The notes under the pieces are model-generated. The model saw only the letters and a list, made by a program, of their open reading frames with translations. It was not told where the DNA came from and ran no database searches. From positions 1 to 18,786 of the forward strand of contig UQRS01000042.1 in the NCBI GenBank assembly GCA_900543525.1: a DNA stretch of 18,786 nucleotides, read 5' to 3'. Position numbers and translations under genes: made by a program. Source of the stretch: an uncultured Oscillospiraceae bacterium. Lineage in GTDB: Bacteria > Bacillota > Clostridia > Oscillospirales > Acutalibacteraceae. Of the stretch, positions 1-6,594 are shown piece after piece. The stretch's first letter is position 1. The number at the start of each line of letters is the position of its first letter.

Positions 1-38
1 AAGCGGGTACGGCGTTCCTTCGGGATTGTAAAGAAAGA

Positions 39-86
39 AAAAACCGCCCGTCCTGCATATAATTACACGCAGGACGGGCGGTTTTT
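39..86 (-). terminator. Rho-independent terminator after the glycyl radical enzyme gene
   Basis: A perfect 18-bp stem (39-56 pairing with 69-86) encloses a 12-base loop. Read on the minus strand it is followed by a T-rich run, the complement of the A-rich stretch at 31-43, so it ends the minus-strand transcript that carries the glycyl radical enzyme and probably ypeB. The right arm also ends in five T on the plus strand, so it may work in both directions. Confidence 0.9.
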
Positions 87-197
87 ATCGTACACATGGG
101 ACGTTCTTTGTGAGAGATAGTGGGGTTCTTTGCCCTCTTTTGCAGTGGGAGGGGCAGCGCCCCTTTGCACTTGTGGATAACGGCCGGGCGGGAGTCT

Positions 198-1157
198 CTA
201 CAGCCCCAGCTCCATCCGGCGCAGGATATGCTCCTGAAACTCGCGGTCGAGCTCGACAAAGTAGCCGCTCCAGCCCCAGACCCGCACAATCAGGTTGCGG
301 TAATTTTCGGGGTGGCGCTGTGCATCCTCCAGCGTTTCGCGGTTGACCGTGTTCAGCTGAAGCTGATGCCCGCCCGAGTCGATAAAGAATTTGACCAGCG
401 CGCCGACCTTGGCCACGCTGCCCTCCCCACGGAAGACCGAGTCGTGCAGCTCGATGGTCAGCGGTCCGCCGTTCATCACCCGCCGCAGGTTCTGCTTTGT
501 AAAGGACTTGATAATCGAGATCGGGCCGGGACACTCGCTGAACAGACTGGGGGAGAAATTGGCCGCCAGCGGTTCATCCTTTCGGCGGCCGTCGGGGGTT
601 GCGGGCAGCCCCTCGCCGTAATAGATGTAGTACATCGCCGTGCCCGTCCCGGCGCGAAAAATACCGCCGCGGTCGTTGTGCCGCCCTTCCAGCGCGTCGG
701 CAAAGGAGTCCAGCAGCTCTCCGGCGATCCGGTCGTTCAGATCGTCGTCATGCCCCATTTTGGGGGAGTGATAGCGCAATTTGGTCAGCAGACGGTCGTA
801 CCCCGCAAAATCCTTTTGCAGCGCGTCGAGCAGCTCGGCCTTCTCCACCGTGCCGTCCCCGAAAACATACCGGCGGATGTTGGCCAGCGCGTCGGCCGCC
901 GTGGCCAGACCGCAGCCGTGAAAGCCGTAATTGTTGTACTGTCCCCCGCGGGAGATATCGCCATCCTCCTCCTTCGGCTGCATCATCAGGGAGATAAAGG
1001 GCGCCGGCCGGATGTAGAGGTTCTGCACCTTTTCGCACAGGGCGTCGACCTGCCCGACAATCCGGCGAACCACCCCGGCAAACAGCGCGTCATAATTTTC
1101 GGCCGTCTCCAGCTCGGCAAAGATCGCCTCCTCCACCGCGCGCGAAAGGATTCTCAC
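198..1157 (-). CDS. Glycyl radical enzyme (pyruvate formate-lyase family), C-terminal part only
   Basis: The 319-residue product matches the C-terminal part of pyruvate formate-lyase-type glycyl radical enzymes. Visible landmarks are the RPAPFISLMM and GGQYNNYGFHGCGLATAADAL segments, a GLPATPDGRRKDEPLAANFSPS block, and the C-terminal glycyl radical loop RVWGWSGYFVELD with the presumed radical Gly at residue 295. Family members are usually about 750-850 residues and carry the active-site Cys in the missing N-terminal half, so this is truncated and probably not a working enzyme alone. The start is a GTG with no good Shine-Dalgarno, 37 bp after the ypeB stop. The loop reads RVWGW where classical PFL has RVSGY. 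No activating enzyme is visible nearby, and the substrate cannot be told. It could be a remnant of a deletion or assembly join, or less likely a split enzyme subunit. Confidence 0.85.
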   Translation of the reverse strand: MRILSRAVEEAIFAELETAENYDALFAGVVRRIVGQVDALCEKVQNLYIRPAPFISLMMQPKEEDGDISRGGQYNNYGFHGCGLATAADALANIRRYVFGDGTVEKAELLDALQKDFAGYDRLLTKLRYHSPKMGHDDDLNDRIAGELLDSFADALEGRHNDRGGIFRAGTGTAMYYIYYGEGLPATPDGRRKDEPLAANFSPSLFSECPGPISIIKSFTKQNLRRVMNGGPLTIELHDSVFRGEGSVAKVGALVKFFIDSGGHQLQLNTVNRETLEDAQRHPENYRNLIVRVWGWSGYFVELDREFQEHILRRMELGL

Positions 1158-1194
1158 GCAGGGTGGCGGCAGCGCCGCTTTTTTAAAAAAGCAG

Positions 1195-2520
1195 CTATCT
1201 TGTCAAAATGCCGCCGTCCACCATAAGCAGGATGAGAATATTCTCCTGCTCGAGGGTGCTGCAGTTGACATAGACCAGGATCCGCTGATCCTTATCGGTG
1301 CAGGAAAATTCATAACAGAGCTTTTCCTCTCCTCCGTCGGTCGGGATCAGGGCGGTGCTCACCTTCTCCACCGTCAGTGAGCTGCTGAGGGTAGCCGCCG
1401 CCTCCTCGGCCGTTTTGGTGATGGCCGGCAGGTCGCGGGCGGTATGATTCATGATAAAGCCGCGCCCCTCGAAAAGCAGAATCTCCCCCGTGTCGAGGGC
1501 GACACCCACCTTGATCAGGTCGGGATAGCAGATGATTCCATCCTGTGTATAGGCAAAATTGATGACGCACATGCCCTCGTCGGTCATGTAGTAGCTGTCG
1601 GTAAAACGACCCAGATCCAGCCGGGTCAGATACTCGGACGCGATGCGGATGGCCTCGTCATAGGTTTTCTGCGGGTCGCCGATCTCCCTGTATTTGCGAA
1701 AATAGGAGCAGAAGCCGCCCTGCCTGGTAATATAAATCGAGCTGTTGCCGGCCGCAAAGCAGTAGCTCGGCATGGCGCTTTCCTCCTCCCCGTCGTCCAG
1801 AATGTCGGCCGTGCTCTCCCCGAGGTAGAGGGCGGCAACCTGCCGCGCCCCCTCTCTGGTGATTTCAGTGTGGCCGGAGAGCAGCTTGGGCGCGGCGTTC
1901 AGCAGGTGGTCGGAGAAGGGACCGTCGTAAACAAGCGTGGGATAGTCGGTGATGGCCTCATCCGTGTCGATCAGGGCGGCGGACAGCTCCTCCACCGCGC
2001 TGTCGGCGGCCTCGATTCCGCTGTCGGTGAAGCTGGAAATGCCGTACCGCACGTCGCTGACGGCCGAGTAGAGGGAGGCGGCCGTCTGGGAGAGCAGGCG
2101 CAGGTTCTGGGTGTCCCGATCGGCCGGGCGGGTGCCCTCCGCCATTTTGCGGGAGATGCTTCCGGCGTAGTTGCCGACCTGGGAAAGAAATTTGCCGACG
2201 GTGGTCAGCTCCGGGCCGGAAAAGGGCAGGGAGGAGAGGGCTGACTTCGCCGTGCCCGCCGCGGCCGAGAGGTTGGAGGCGATCTCACTCCAGCCGGCGG
2301 CCGAGGTGCAGTAGACGCCCTTTTTCAGCTCGGTGTCGATATCCTCCAGAGAGGCGGTCAGATCCTCCAGCGCAAGCTCGTAGGCATATTCGACCTGCAT
2401 TCGGTAGCTGTTGCGCTCGGTGTAGAGGGTGATCAGCGAAATGCCGGCGACGATCACAAGAACGGCTGTGAAGCTGATGATCCGGATGCAGTTTCGTTTG
2501 GAGAGGTTGCTGGTTTTCAT
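1195..2520 (-). CDS. ypeB: Spore germination protein YpeB
   Basis: A 441-residue protein with the YpeB layout: a short basic N-terminus, one membrane helix (about residues 12-31), a coiled helical region with the early ALEDLTASLEDIDTELKKGVYC segment, and C-terminal PepSY-type repeats (about 200-441). The length is normal. In Bacillus, YpeB sits in the inner spore membrane region and is needed for stability and placement of the cortex-lytic enzyme SleB, so it acts in cortex breakdown at germination. A GTG at 2529 is in frame, but AAGGTG lies six bases before the ATG at 2520, which is therefore the better start. The usual partner sleB is not next to it in this window. The glycyl radical enzyme fragment follows after 37 bp with no terminator between them, so they may be co-transcribed. 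Confidence 0.87.
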   Translation of the reverse strand: MKTSNLSKRNCIRIISFTAVLVIVAGISLITLYTERNSYRMQVEYAYELALEDLTASLEDIDTELKKGVYCTSAAGWSEIASNLSAAAGTAKSALSSLPFSGPELTTVGKFLSQVGNYAGSISRKMAEGTRPADRDTQNLRLLSQTAASLYSAVSDVRYGISSFTDSGIEAADSAVEELSAALIDTDEAITDYPTLVYDGPFSDHLLNAAPKLLSGHTEITREGARQVAALYLGESTADILDDGEEESAMPSYCFAAGNSSIYITRQGGFCSYFRKYREIGDPQKTYDEAIRIASEYLTRLDLGRFTDSYYMTDEGMCVINFAYTQDGIICYPDLIKVGVALDTGEILLFEGRGFIMNHTARDLPAITKTAEEAAATLSSSLTVEKVSTALIPTDGGEEKLCYEFSCTDKDQRILVYVNCSTLEQENILILLMVDGGILTR

Positions 2521-2529
2521 GTCGCTCAC

Positions 2530-3068
2530 CTTGACTTTGATTTATTTTTGCCGCTTCCGGCTCGGGAAAGGCGGCCGATCGGCCGGGCAGCCGATCGTCG
2601 GGAAATCAAGAGCAGGCCGCCTGCCGGGGGATTTATATGGCGGGGCTGCCGCGTTTTTTTGAAAGAGGCTTAAAGCCGCGCCTTTCCCGACTCCAACGAT
2701 GGCACAGTTTATTTTTACCGGCCGTGCGAAAAAAATTCCTGCTTTGTAAAAGTTTGTAAGGGGCGGCCTGCCTGAAGGGTGGAGGAAGCTCTTTCCTGCG
2801 GCCGCATTTTCCGGGGAGAAAATGCGCAAAAAAACAAGCGGTATCCGATGATCGTGCAGACGATCGGATATCGCTTGTATTCTTTCAGAAAAAATGCATA
2901 AGGAGGCGGCGCGTTTTTGCGGTTTTCCCATGCCTCGGTCGCCCGCAAAATGCCGCCGTTTTGTTTTGCGGGTTTGCGAAAGGGCGGTAGAGAAACTTCG
3001 CCCCTTTCTCCCGGCGCCGGCTGAATCCTGAGACATGCCGGCCGAAATCCAAAGCATACCGTCCGAAA
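2530..3068. other. 539-bp intergenic region between the radical SAM gene and ypeB
   Basis: No convincing gene was found. It contains the terminator at 2828-2878 and about 300 bp upstream of ypeB that should hold its promoter. YpeB genes are usually made in the forespore under sigma-G, but no clear sigma-G or sigma-A promoter could be picked by eye. Open frames here are rich in Arg, Pro and Ser and look like shadows of GC-rich DNA. Confidence 0.5.
2828..2878 (-). terminator. Rho-independent terminator after the radical SAM/SPASM gene
   Basis: Arms starting with ACAAGCG (2834-2840) and ending with CGCTTGT (2872-2878) extend into a long imperfect stem with one G-T pair and an alternative inner stem (GATCGT with ACGATC). 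The A-run at 2828-2834 becomes a T-run on the minus strand. It lies about 190 bp after the stop of the radical SAM gene. Confidence 0.8.
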
Positions 3069-4454
3069 CTATAGCACGGTGCAATAGCCCGGAAGATGCT
3101 CTGCGATTTTTTTGTCGTATTCCTTCTCCCGGAAGATGCATTTGGACGGATCCACGCCGAGCTTGTCGCCCGTAAGCGCCAGCGCCACAGCGCGGCAGCC
3201 GCCGTTGCAGCGTTCAAAATGCGGGCAGCTGCCGCACTTTTTGTTTTTCTCGCGCAGCGTTCCGAGCGTGGTGCAAACCTCGTCCAGATATCTTCCGCCG
3301 GAAAGCAGCTTTTGCAAAGGCTCTCGCTTTATATTTCCGGGAACATCGTGGTGCTGCTCATAATATCCGGACATCTGATGGCAGGGGAATACGTTGCCGT
3401 TTGCGGCCACGGCCACCATGCCGCGATTGCCCTTGCAGACCGGCGCGCTGCTCCGATACTCCCCCTCGCAGGTGTTCACGGCGGTGAGAGTGTAAACCTT
3501 CGTCCCCGGATAGAGCGTCCCGAACTGCCAGACGGTCAGATGCATCGTATGCTCGCCCCGCGCGTATTCCTGCCAGAGGAGGGTCGCCTCGTCAAAATAT
3601 TCCTCCAGCGTGAGTGCTGCATCGCCGGCATTCTGCACCCAGCGCGGCGCCTCGGTCGTGCGGATAATCCGCATTTCGCCTACGCCCATGGCGTCAAACA
3701 TCTCCGCCGTTTTCAGCATGGAGTCCCGGTTGCGGCGATTCATATTCGTTTGCACCTTGACCGGAAATCCGTTTTCGATGCAAAGTGAGATCGCGCGCAG
3801 CGCTGTCTCCTCCGCGCCCTTGTGGCTGCGCATCCAGTCGTGATAGCCGATGCCGTCAAAGGATATTTTCATGAGGGGCGTACAGCCCATCTCCTTCAGG
3901 CGGGAGAGGGTTTGCCGATTGATAAAATACCCGTTGGTATTCAGCTCCTCCACATACATGCCTCTGGCGTAAATGCCCTCTATGATGTCGAAAAAGGACC
4001 TGTGCAGCATCGGCTCTCCGCCGGTGATCGTAAAGGCGTTTATCCCGCAGTCGCTCGCCTGCTGGAGGAGACGGTCCGCCTCCTCCATACTCCATTCGCT
4101 CATGAGAGGCGCGTTGTCGGCGGCGTTGAAGCAATGTATGCAGTTGTAGTTGCATTTGCCGGTGATCATCCAGTTCATCGCCGGAAAATACCGGTTCGGG
4201 CAAACGCGCGCTCTGCTCCAATCCGAGAGAGCCTCTCCCGCCGCCGCTTCGTGTATAAACCCGTTTTCCAGAAACCTTTTTGCAAGCGGGCTTTCCGCTT
4301 CGGCCGGCAGATCGGTCTTTCCGTCGCAGACGGACAAAAACTCGAATTCTTCCGCCTTCAGCCCCCGGGCGTTTCGCTCGCCTTTTATGTAATAGGCGCA
4401 GGGAACGAGTGTCCAGGAGCGCAGGGCGATATTTTCATTGAGAATATACTTCAT
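3069..4454 (-). CDS. Radical SAM/SPASM peptide maturase
   Basis: A 461-residue protein in three parts. Residues 1-75 form a small domain that may be a PqqD/RRE-like leader-recognition domain (inferred from position and size). A radical SAM barrel follows with the CxxxCxxC cluster motif (C101, C105, C108, in GKCNYNCIHCF) and a TGGEP motif. A C-terminal SPASM domain carries Cys in VCKGN, FPCHQM, CGSC, ERC, GGC and SKC for auxiliary Fe-S clusters. Such enzymes typically install thioether or C-C bonds in ribosomal peptides, or mature other proteins. About 280 bp upstream on the same strand lies the end of a Cys-rich peptide with an ELDNVSGGGC double-glycine leader, which supports a RiPP maturase role, but the substrate is an inference. 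The Shine-Dalgarno (GGAAAG) is weak and ten bases from the ATG; translation may be coupled to the ORF overlapping by ATGA. Confidence 0.85.
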   Translation of the reverse strand: MKYILNENIALRSWTLVPCAYYIKGERNARGLKAEEFEFLSVCDGKTDLPAEAESPLAKRFLENGFIHEAAAGEALSDWSRARVCPNRYFPAMNWMITGKCNYNCIHCFNAADNAPLMSEWSMEEADRLLQQASDCGINAFTITGGEPMLHRSFFDIIEGIYARGMYVEELNTNGYFINRQTLSRLKEMGCTPLMKISFDGIGYHDWMRSHKGAEETALRAISLCIENGFPVKVQTNMNRRNRDSMLKTAEMFDAMGVGEMRIIRTTEAPRWVQNAGDAALTLEEYFDEATLLWQEYARGEHTMHLTVWQFGTLYPGTKVYTLTAVNTCEGEYRSSAPVCKGNRGMVAVAANGNVFPCHQMSGYYEQHHDVPGNIKREPLQKLLSGGRYLDEVCTTLGTLREKNKKCGSCPHFERCNGGCRAVALALTGDKLGVDPSKCIFREKEYDKKIAEHLPGYCTVL

Positions 4455-4714
4455 TTTTTCGCAGCTTTCCGATCAGACTTTCTGCCCCGGGTAAGAAAGC
4501 GGACTCTGCCCGCCGGGAGTGGGCGCCTCCGGCAGGCCTTGACGCGATCCGCATTGGTTCGGATGAATGTTTTGCAGGGCAGGGCGCAATGCTCGGCGGA
4601 ATTTCCGTTTGCCGCCTTTGCCGCCGCCGCTCCTGTGCGGCTGAGTTGACGGCAGCCCCGCAGCCTGCAGCCTCCCCATCGGAGGCGCGCGGCCCGCATG
4701 GCTTTAAAGGTCAT
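4451..4714 (-). CDS. Uncertain small basic ORF overlapping the radical SAM gene
   Basis: An 87-codon frame not recognised as any family. In favour: it lies between the Cys-rich peptide remnant and the radical SAM maturase on the same strand, its stop overlaps the maturase start as ATGA (typical of translational coupling), a GGGGG stretch sits about seven bases before its ATG, and the third codon position is GC-rich as in neighbouring genes. Against: the product is very Arg/Ala/Gly-rich, with five scattered Cys, and looks like translated GC-rich noncoding DNA. There is no signal peptide and no double-glycine motif. Confidence 0.25.
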   Translation of the reverse strand: MTFKAMRAARLRWGGCRLRGCRQLSRTGAAAAKAANGNSAEHCALPCKTFIRTNADRVKACRRRPLPAGRVRFLTRGRKSDRKAAKK

Positions 4715-4738
4715 GCGCGCCCCCTTGCAGGGAGGAGG

Positions 4739-4970
4739 TTACCACTTGCACTGGCTGGGTTCGCTGCAGTAAAGAATAGCGCCGACCGACTGCCCATAAT
4801 AGCAGTTGGGACAGTGCACGCTGCGCCGACATCCCTCATCCTGATTGCCGTTTTTGTGATCGCGCCTGCACTGGGTGCAGCTGAACTTATCGCATGAATG
4901 CAGCGAGGTGACGATGAGCTTGCCGTCTATAGTATGGCATCCGCCGCCCGAAACATTGTCAAGCTCCTCG
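4739..4970 (-). pseudogene. Cys-rich double-glycine RiPP-like precursor, 5' end missing
   Basis: The frame ending with TAA at 4739-4741 reads EELDNVSGGGC, a classic double-glycine leader end as found in many bacteriocin and radical-SAM-processed precursors, followed by a core of about 66 residues with nine Cys, ending in SEPSQCKW. The core includes CTQC and CPNC pairs. No start codon belongs to this frame: just upstream, the frame becomes an out-of-register shadow of a 5TMR-LYT membrane gene. The leader has therefore lost its first part. The radical SAM/SPASM maturase downstream on the same strand is the likely modifying enzyme. Whether any product is made is unknown; expression would need a frameshift or an unrecognised start. 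Confidence 0.65.
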
Positions 4971-5169
4971 CGTTGATGACGGCTCCGTCGGTTTTTACGC
5001 CGAATTCCGTCCCCAGGATCGCAAGCGCGCCGAACAGAACGCCGATGATTACCTGCTTTACAATATAGGGGATTCTGCTTACCGCCTTTGTCCGCTCCGC
5101 AAGGTAGATCAAAGCGGACAAAACCACCGGAAAGGTGGCGATAAGCATTAGCCATAAATAGGTTTTCAT
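4927..5169 (-). pseudogene. Truncated N-terminus of a 5TMR-LYT membrane sensor protein
   Basis: An 80-codon frame starting at an ATG with GGAGAG a few bases upstream. It has two membrane helices (about residues 4-23 and 38-56) and the segment IIGVLFGALAILGTEFGV followed by GAVINAR, which resembles the start of the 5TM-5TMR_LYT domain found at the N-terminus of LytS-type kinases and many Clostridia cyclic-di-GMP enzymes. The usual continuation (RDAAPL..AG..FG and further helices plus an output domain) is missing. After residue 67 or so the DNA becomes the leader end of a Cys-rich peptide in another frame, and this frame stops 12 codons later. Probably a dead gene left by a deletion. Confidence 0.65.
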
Positions 5170-5259
5170 ATACTCTCCGTCCCTCTGCCGCACCGATGAT
5201 CGGGAAGTAAAAGGCAGCCGGGGCTTTCTTCGCCCCTCTCGCTTTTTTGCTTTTCCGGA

Positions 5260-5279
5260 GGGCAAAAAGCGTTTTGCCC
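5260..5279. other. Hairpin between the STAS gene and the truncated membrane gene
   Basis: GGGCAAAA (5260-5267) and TTTTGCCC (5272-5279) form a perfect 8-bp stem with a 4-base loop. It lies downstream of the minus-strand STAS gene, where a terminator would be expected, but no T-run follows on that strand. A second weak stem (GGGGC/GCCCC near 5220-5237) lies further on. Confidence 0.35.
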
Positions 5280-5332
5280 CCTCCCAATCATCCGGGAAGC
5301 CGTACCGCCCCCTCCTGCCGAGGGGCGCGTCC

Positions 5333-5632
5333 TTATTCCTCGATGGTCAGTATGTCCGAAAAGCCGGTGATTTCAAACACTTCCATAACATCCGGCTTTA
5401 CGCCGGTCAGCTTCATGCTGCCCTGGCGGTTCATCACCTTCTGCGCCGCAAGCAGAACGCGGAGGCCGGCGGAGGAAATGTACTCCACATCGGAAAAATC
5501 AAAAATGAGCGCCGAGACCCCTCCGATCGACTGCTTGAGCTCGGCCTCCAGCTTGGGGGAGGAATTCGTGTCGAGCCGCCCGGAGATGGTCAGCGTCAGT
5601 TTTTCGCCTTCGGATGTTTTGTCGATAATCAT
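5333..5632 (-). CDS. STAS-domain anti-sigma factor antagonist (SpoIIAA/RsbV-like)
   Basis: A 99-residue single STAS domain, normal length for the family. These proteins bind a Ser/Thr anti-sigma kinase and free a sigma factor; the kinase inactivates them by phosphorylating a Ser. The predicted site is Ser53 or Ser54 in DVEYISSAGLRVLL, matching the family's D-S-S-G-L motif with an Ala before the Gly. The start overlaps the stop of the tetR gene by ATGA, so the two are translationally coupled. No anti-sigma kinase or sigma factor gene is adjacent, so this is not a spoIIA or rsb operon; its partner must lie elsewhere or it serves another regulatory system. Confidence 0.88.
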   Translation of the reverse strand: MIIDKTSEGEKLTLTISGRLDTNSSPKLEAELKQSIGGVSALIFDFSDVEYISSAGLRVLLAAQKVMNRQGSMKLTGVKPDVMEVFEITGFSDILTIEE

Positions 5633-6225
5633 TTTGTTCCTCCGTTCGCAAAATCGTTTTTGTATTTGTTCAGAAAGAGGTTTACGCCCAGCTTTAAAAC
5701 CTCCATCTGCCCTTTGAGATAATATTCATCCTCAAACATGGCGTAGTGCACGCAGGCGCGGACGAAAATAAAAATCAGCGGCGTGATGACCGTGTAGGGA
5801 ATGCCGATCTTCGGCTCCAGCTGCTTTGCGTACTCGGTATAGCGCTCGTTGACGCCGTCGAAAAATTCCCGCCCATACTCCATGTATTTCGGATGGGTGT
5901 ACACCTGATACATCAGCCGGTATTTTTTACCGTGCTTTTTGGCCGTCCAGTAGGGAACCTCTTCAATAAAGCGCATAACGTCCTTCGGGTCGGTGGGGGC
6001 TTTTGCCATAAAGTCATCCTCCACCTTGGCCATGCAGTAGGCGGTTGATTCGATGATGAGCTGGTCAAGATTTTTGAAATAAACATAAAGGTTGCCGGAG
6101 GTACAGCCGCACGCTGCCGCAAGCGCCTTGATCCCGGTGCCTGTCAGTCCGTTTTCGGCGTAGCATTCAAAGCATTTTTCCATGATTTCCTGTTTTCTTT
6201 CGTTGTGCTGCTGCTCTGTTTTCAT
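5629..6225 (-). CDS. TetR/AcrR-family transcriptional regulator
   Basis: A 198-residue protein with an N-terminal helix-turn-helix (about residues 10-57: GIKALAAACGCTSGNLYVYFKNLDQLI) and a mostly helical ligand-binding part, the usual TetR size and layout. GGAGG lies seven bases before the ATG. It is the first gene of a two-gene operon with the STAS protein, sharing four bases. An imperfect 18-bp palindrome just downstream of its promoter fits autoregulation. The ligand is unknown, and no efflux pump is adjacent, which is unlike the typical TetR locus. Confidence 0.9.
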   Translation of the reverse strand: MKTEQQHNERKQEIMEKCFECYAENGLTGTGIKALAAACGCTSGNLYVYFKNLDQLIIESTAYCMAKVEDDFMAKAPTDPKDVMRFIEEVPYWTAKKHGKKYRLMYQVYTHPKYMEYGREFFDGVNERYTEYAKQLEPKIGIPYTVITPLIFIFVRACVHYAMFEDEYYLKGQMEVLKLGVNLFLNKYKNDFANGGTK

Positions 6226-6248
6226 TTTTAACCTCCGGCCTTTGCTTA

Positions 6249-6266
6249 TAACTAATCGTTTAATTA
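6249..6266. promoter_or_regulatory. Candidate TetR operator
   Basis: An 18-bp imperfect palindrome (14 of 18 positions symmetric) with the centre C|G and flanks TAA..TTA. It sits a few bases downstream of the -10 element of the tetR promoter, at about the transcription start, where a bound repressor would block initiation. It is assigned to the adjacent TetR protein by position only. Confidence 0.5.
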
Positions 6267-6271
6267 AGCTC

Positions 6272-6299
6272 AGTATAGCATATGGGCCAAAAAAAGCAA
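6272..6299 (-). promoter_or_regulatory. Sigma-A type promoter of the tetR-STAS operon
   Basis: On the minus strand TTGCTT (6294-6299) and TATACT (6272-6277) are separated by 16 bases, ahead of the tetR ATG at 6225. The spacer contains a T-run. Confidence 0.6.
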
Positions 6300-6503
6300 C
6301 GAGTCCTTTCGAATTTGATCGAAAAATGCAAAAACGCTTCTGCTGTGCGGGCGGCGATACTTATACTCCGCCGCTTTGCGGATGAACGCGCCTTTGCATG
6401 ACCGGCGGTTTTCGGGGGAGAGATTCTATCCTTTGTGGGAGGCGGCGCAGATGCTTCATCGCAGTTTCTTTATGCAGGGCGGGGCGGCTTTATTCATACC
6501 AAA

Positions 6504-6525
6504 TTTACAACTTGATTATTGTAAA
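6504..6525. promoter_or_regulatory. Inverted repeat overlapping the -35 box of the nifS-like promoter
   Basis: TTTACAA (6504-6510) and TTGTAAA (6519-6525) are perfect inverted copies 8 bases apart; the right copy covers the -35 box. This arrangement suits a repressor site. The protein that would bind is unknown. Confidence 0.4.
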
Positions 6526-6547
6526 GGAGGGGGGGATGTAGTATAAT
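6519..6547 (+). promoter_or_regulatory. Sigma-A type promoter of the nifS-thiI genes
   Basis: TTGTAA (6519-6524) and a consensus TATAAT (6542-6547) are separated by 17 bases, about 47 bases before the TTG start of the cysteine desulfurase gene. Confidence 0.75.
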
Positions 6548-6594
6548 ACAAGAATAATAAGGCGAAGTCTGCCTTTTTTCGGGAGGGGTGCGGT

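Larger units (their letters stand above)
6300..6594. other. Divergent intergenic region between tetR and the cysteine desulfurase gene
   Basis: No gene is seen. Apart from the two outward-facing promoters and their operator-like repeats there is about 200 bp (6300-6500) with no recognisable element. Confidence 0.5.

Noticed and set aside
198..1157. A YfiD-like autonomous glycyl radical cofactor protein
   Set aside because: YfiD-type proteins are about 125-130 residues and close to PFL's own C-terminus; this fragment is 319 residues with much more of the barrel and a different radical loop.
2542..3141. A 199-codon minus-strand frame between the radical SAM gene and ypeB
   Set aside because: It runs through the terminator at 2828-2878 and overlaps the radical SAM gene, and its product has no family resemblance.
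4589..4897. A 102-codon plus-strand frame with a hydrophobic end
   Set aside because: It is antisense to the Cys-rich peptide and has no ribosome site or family resemblance.
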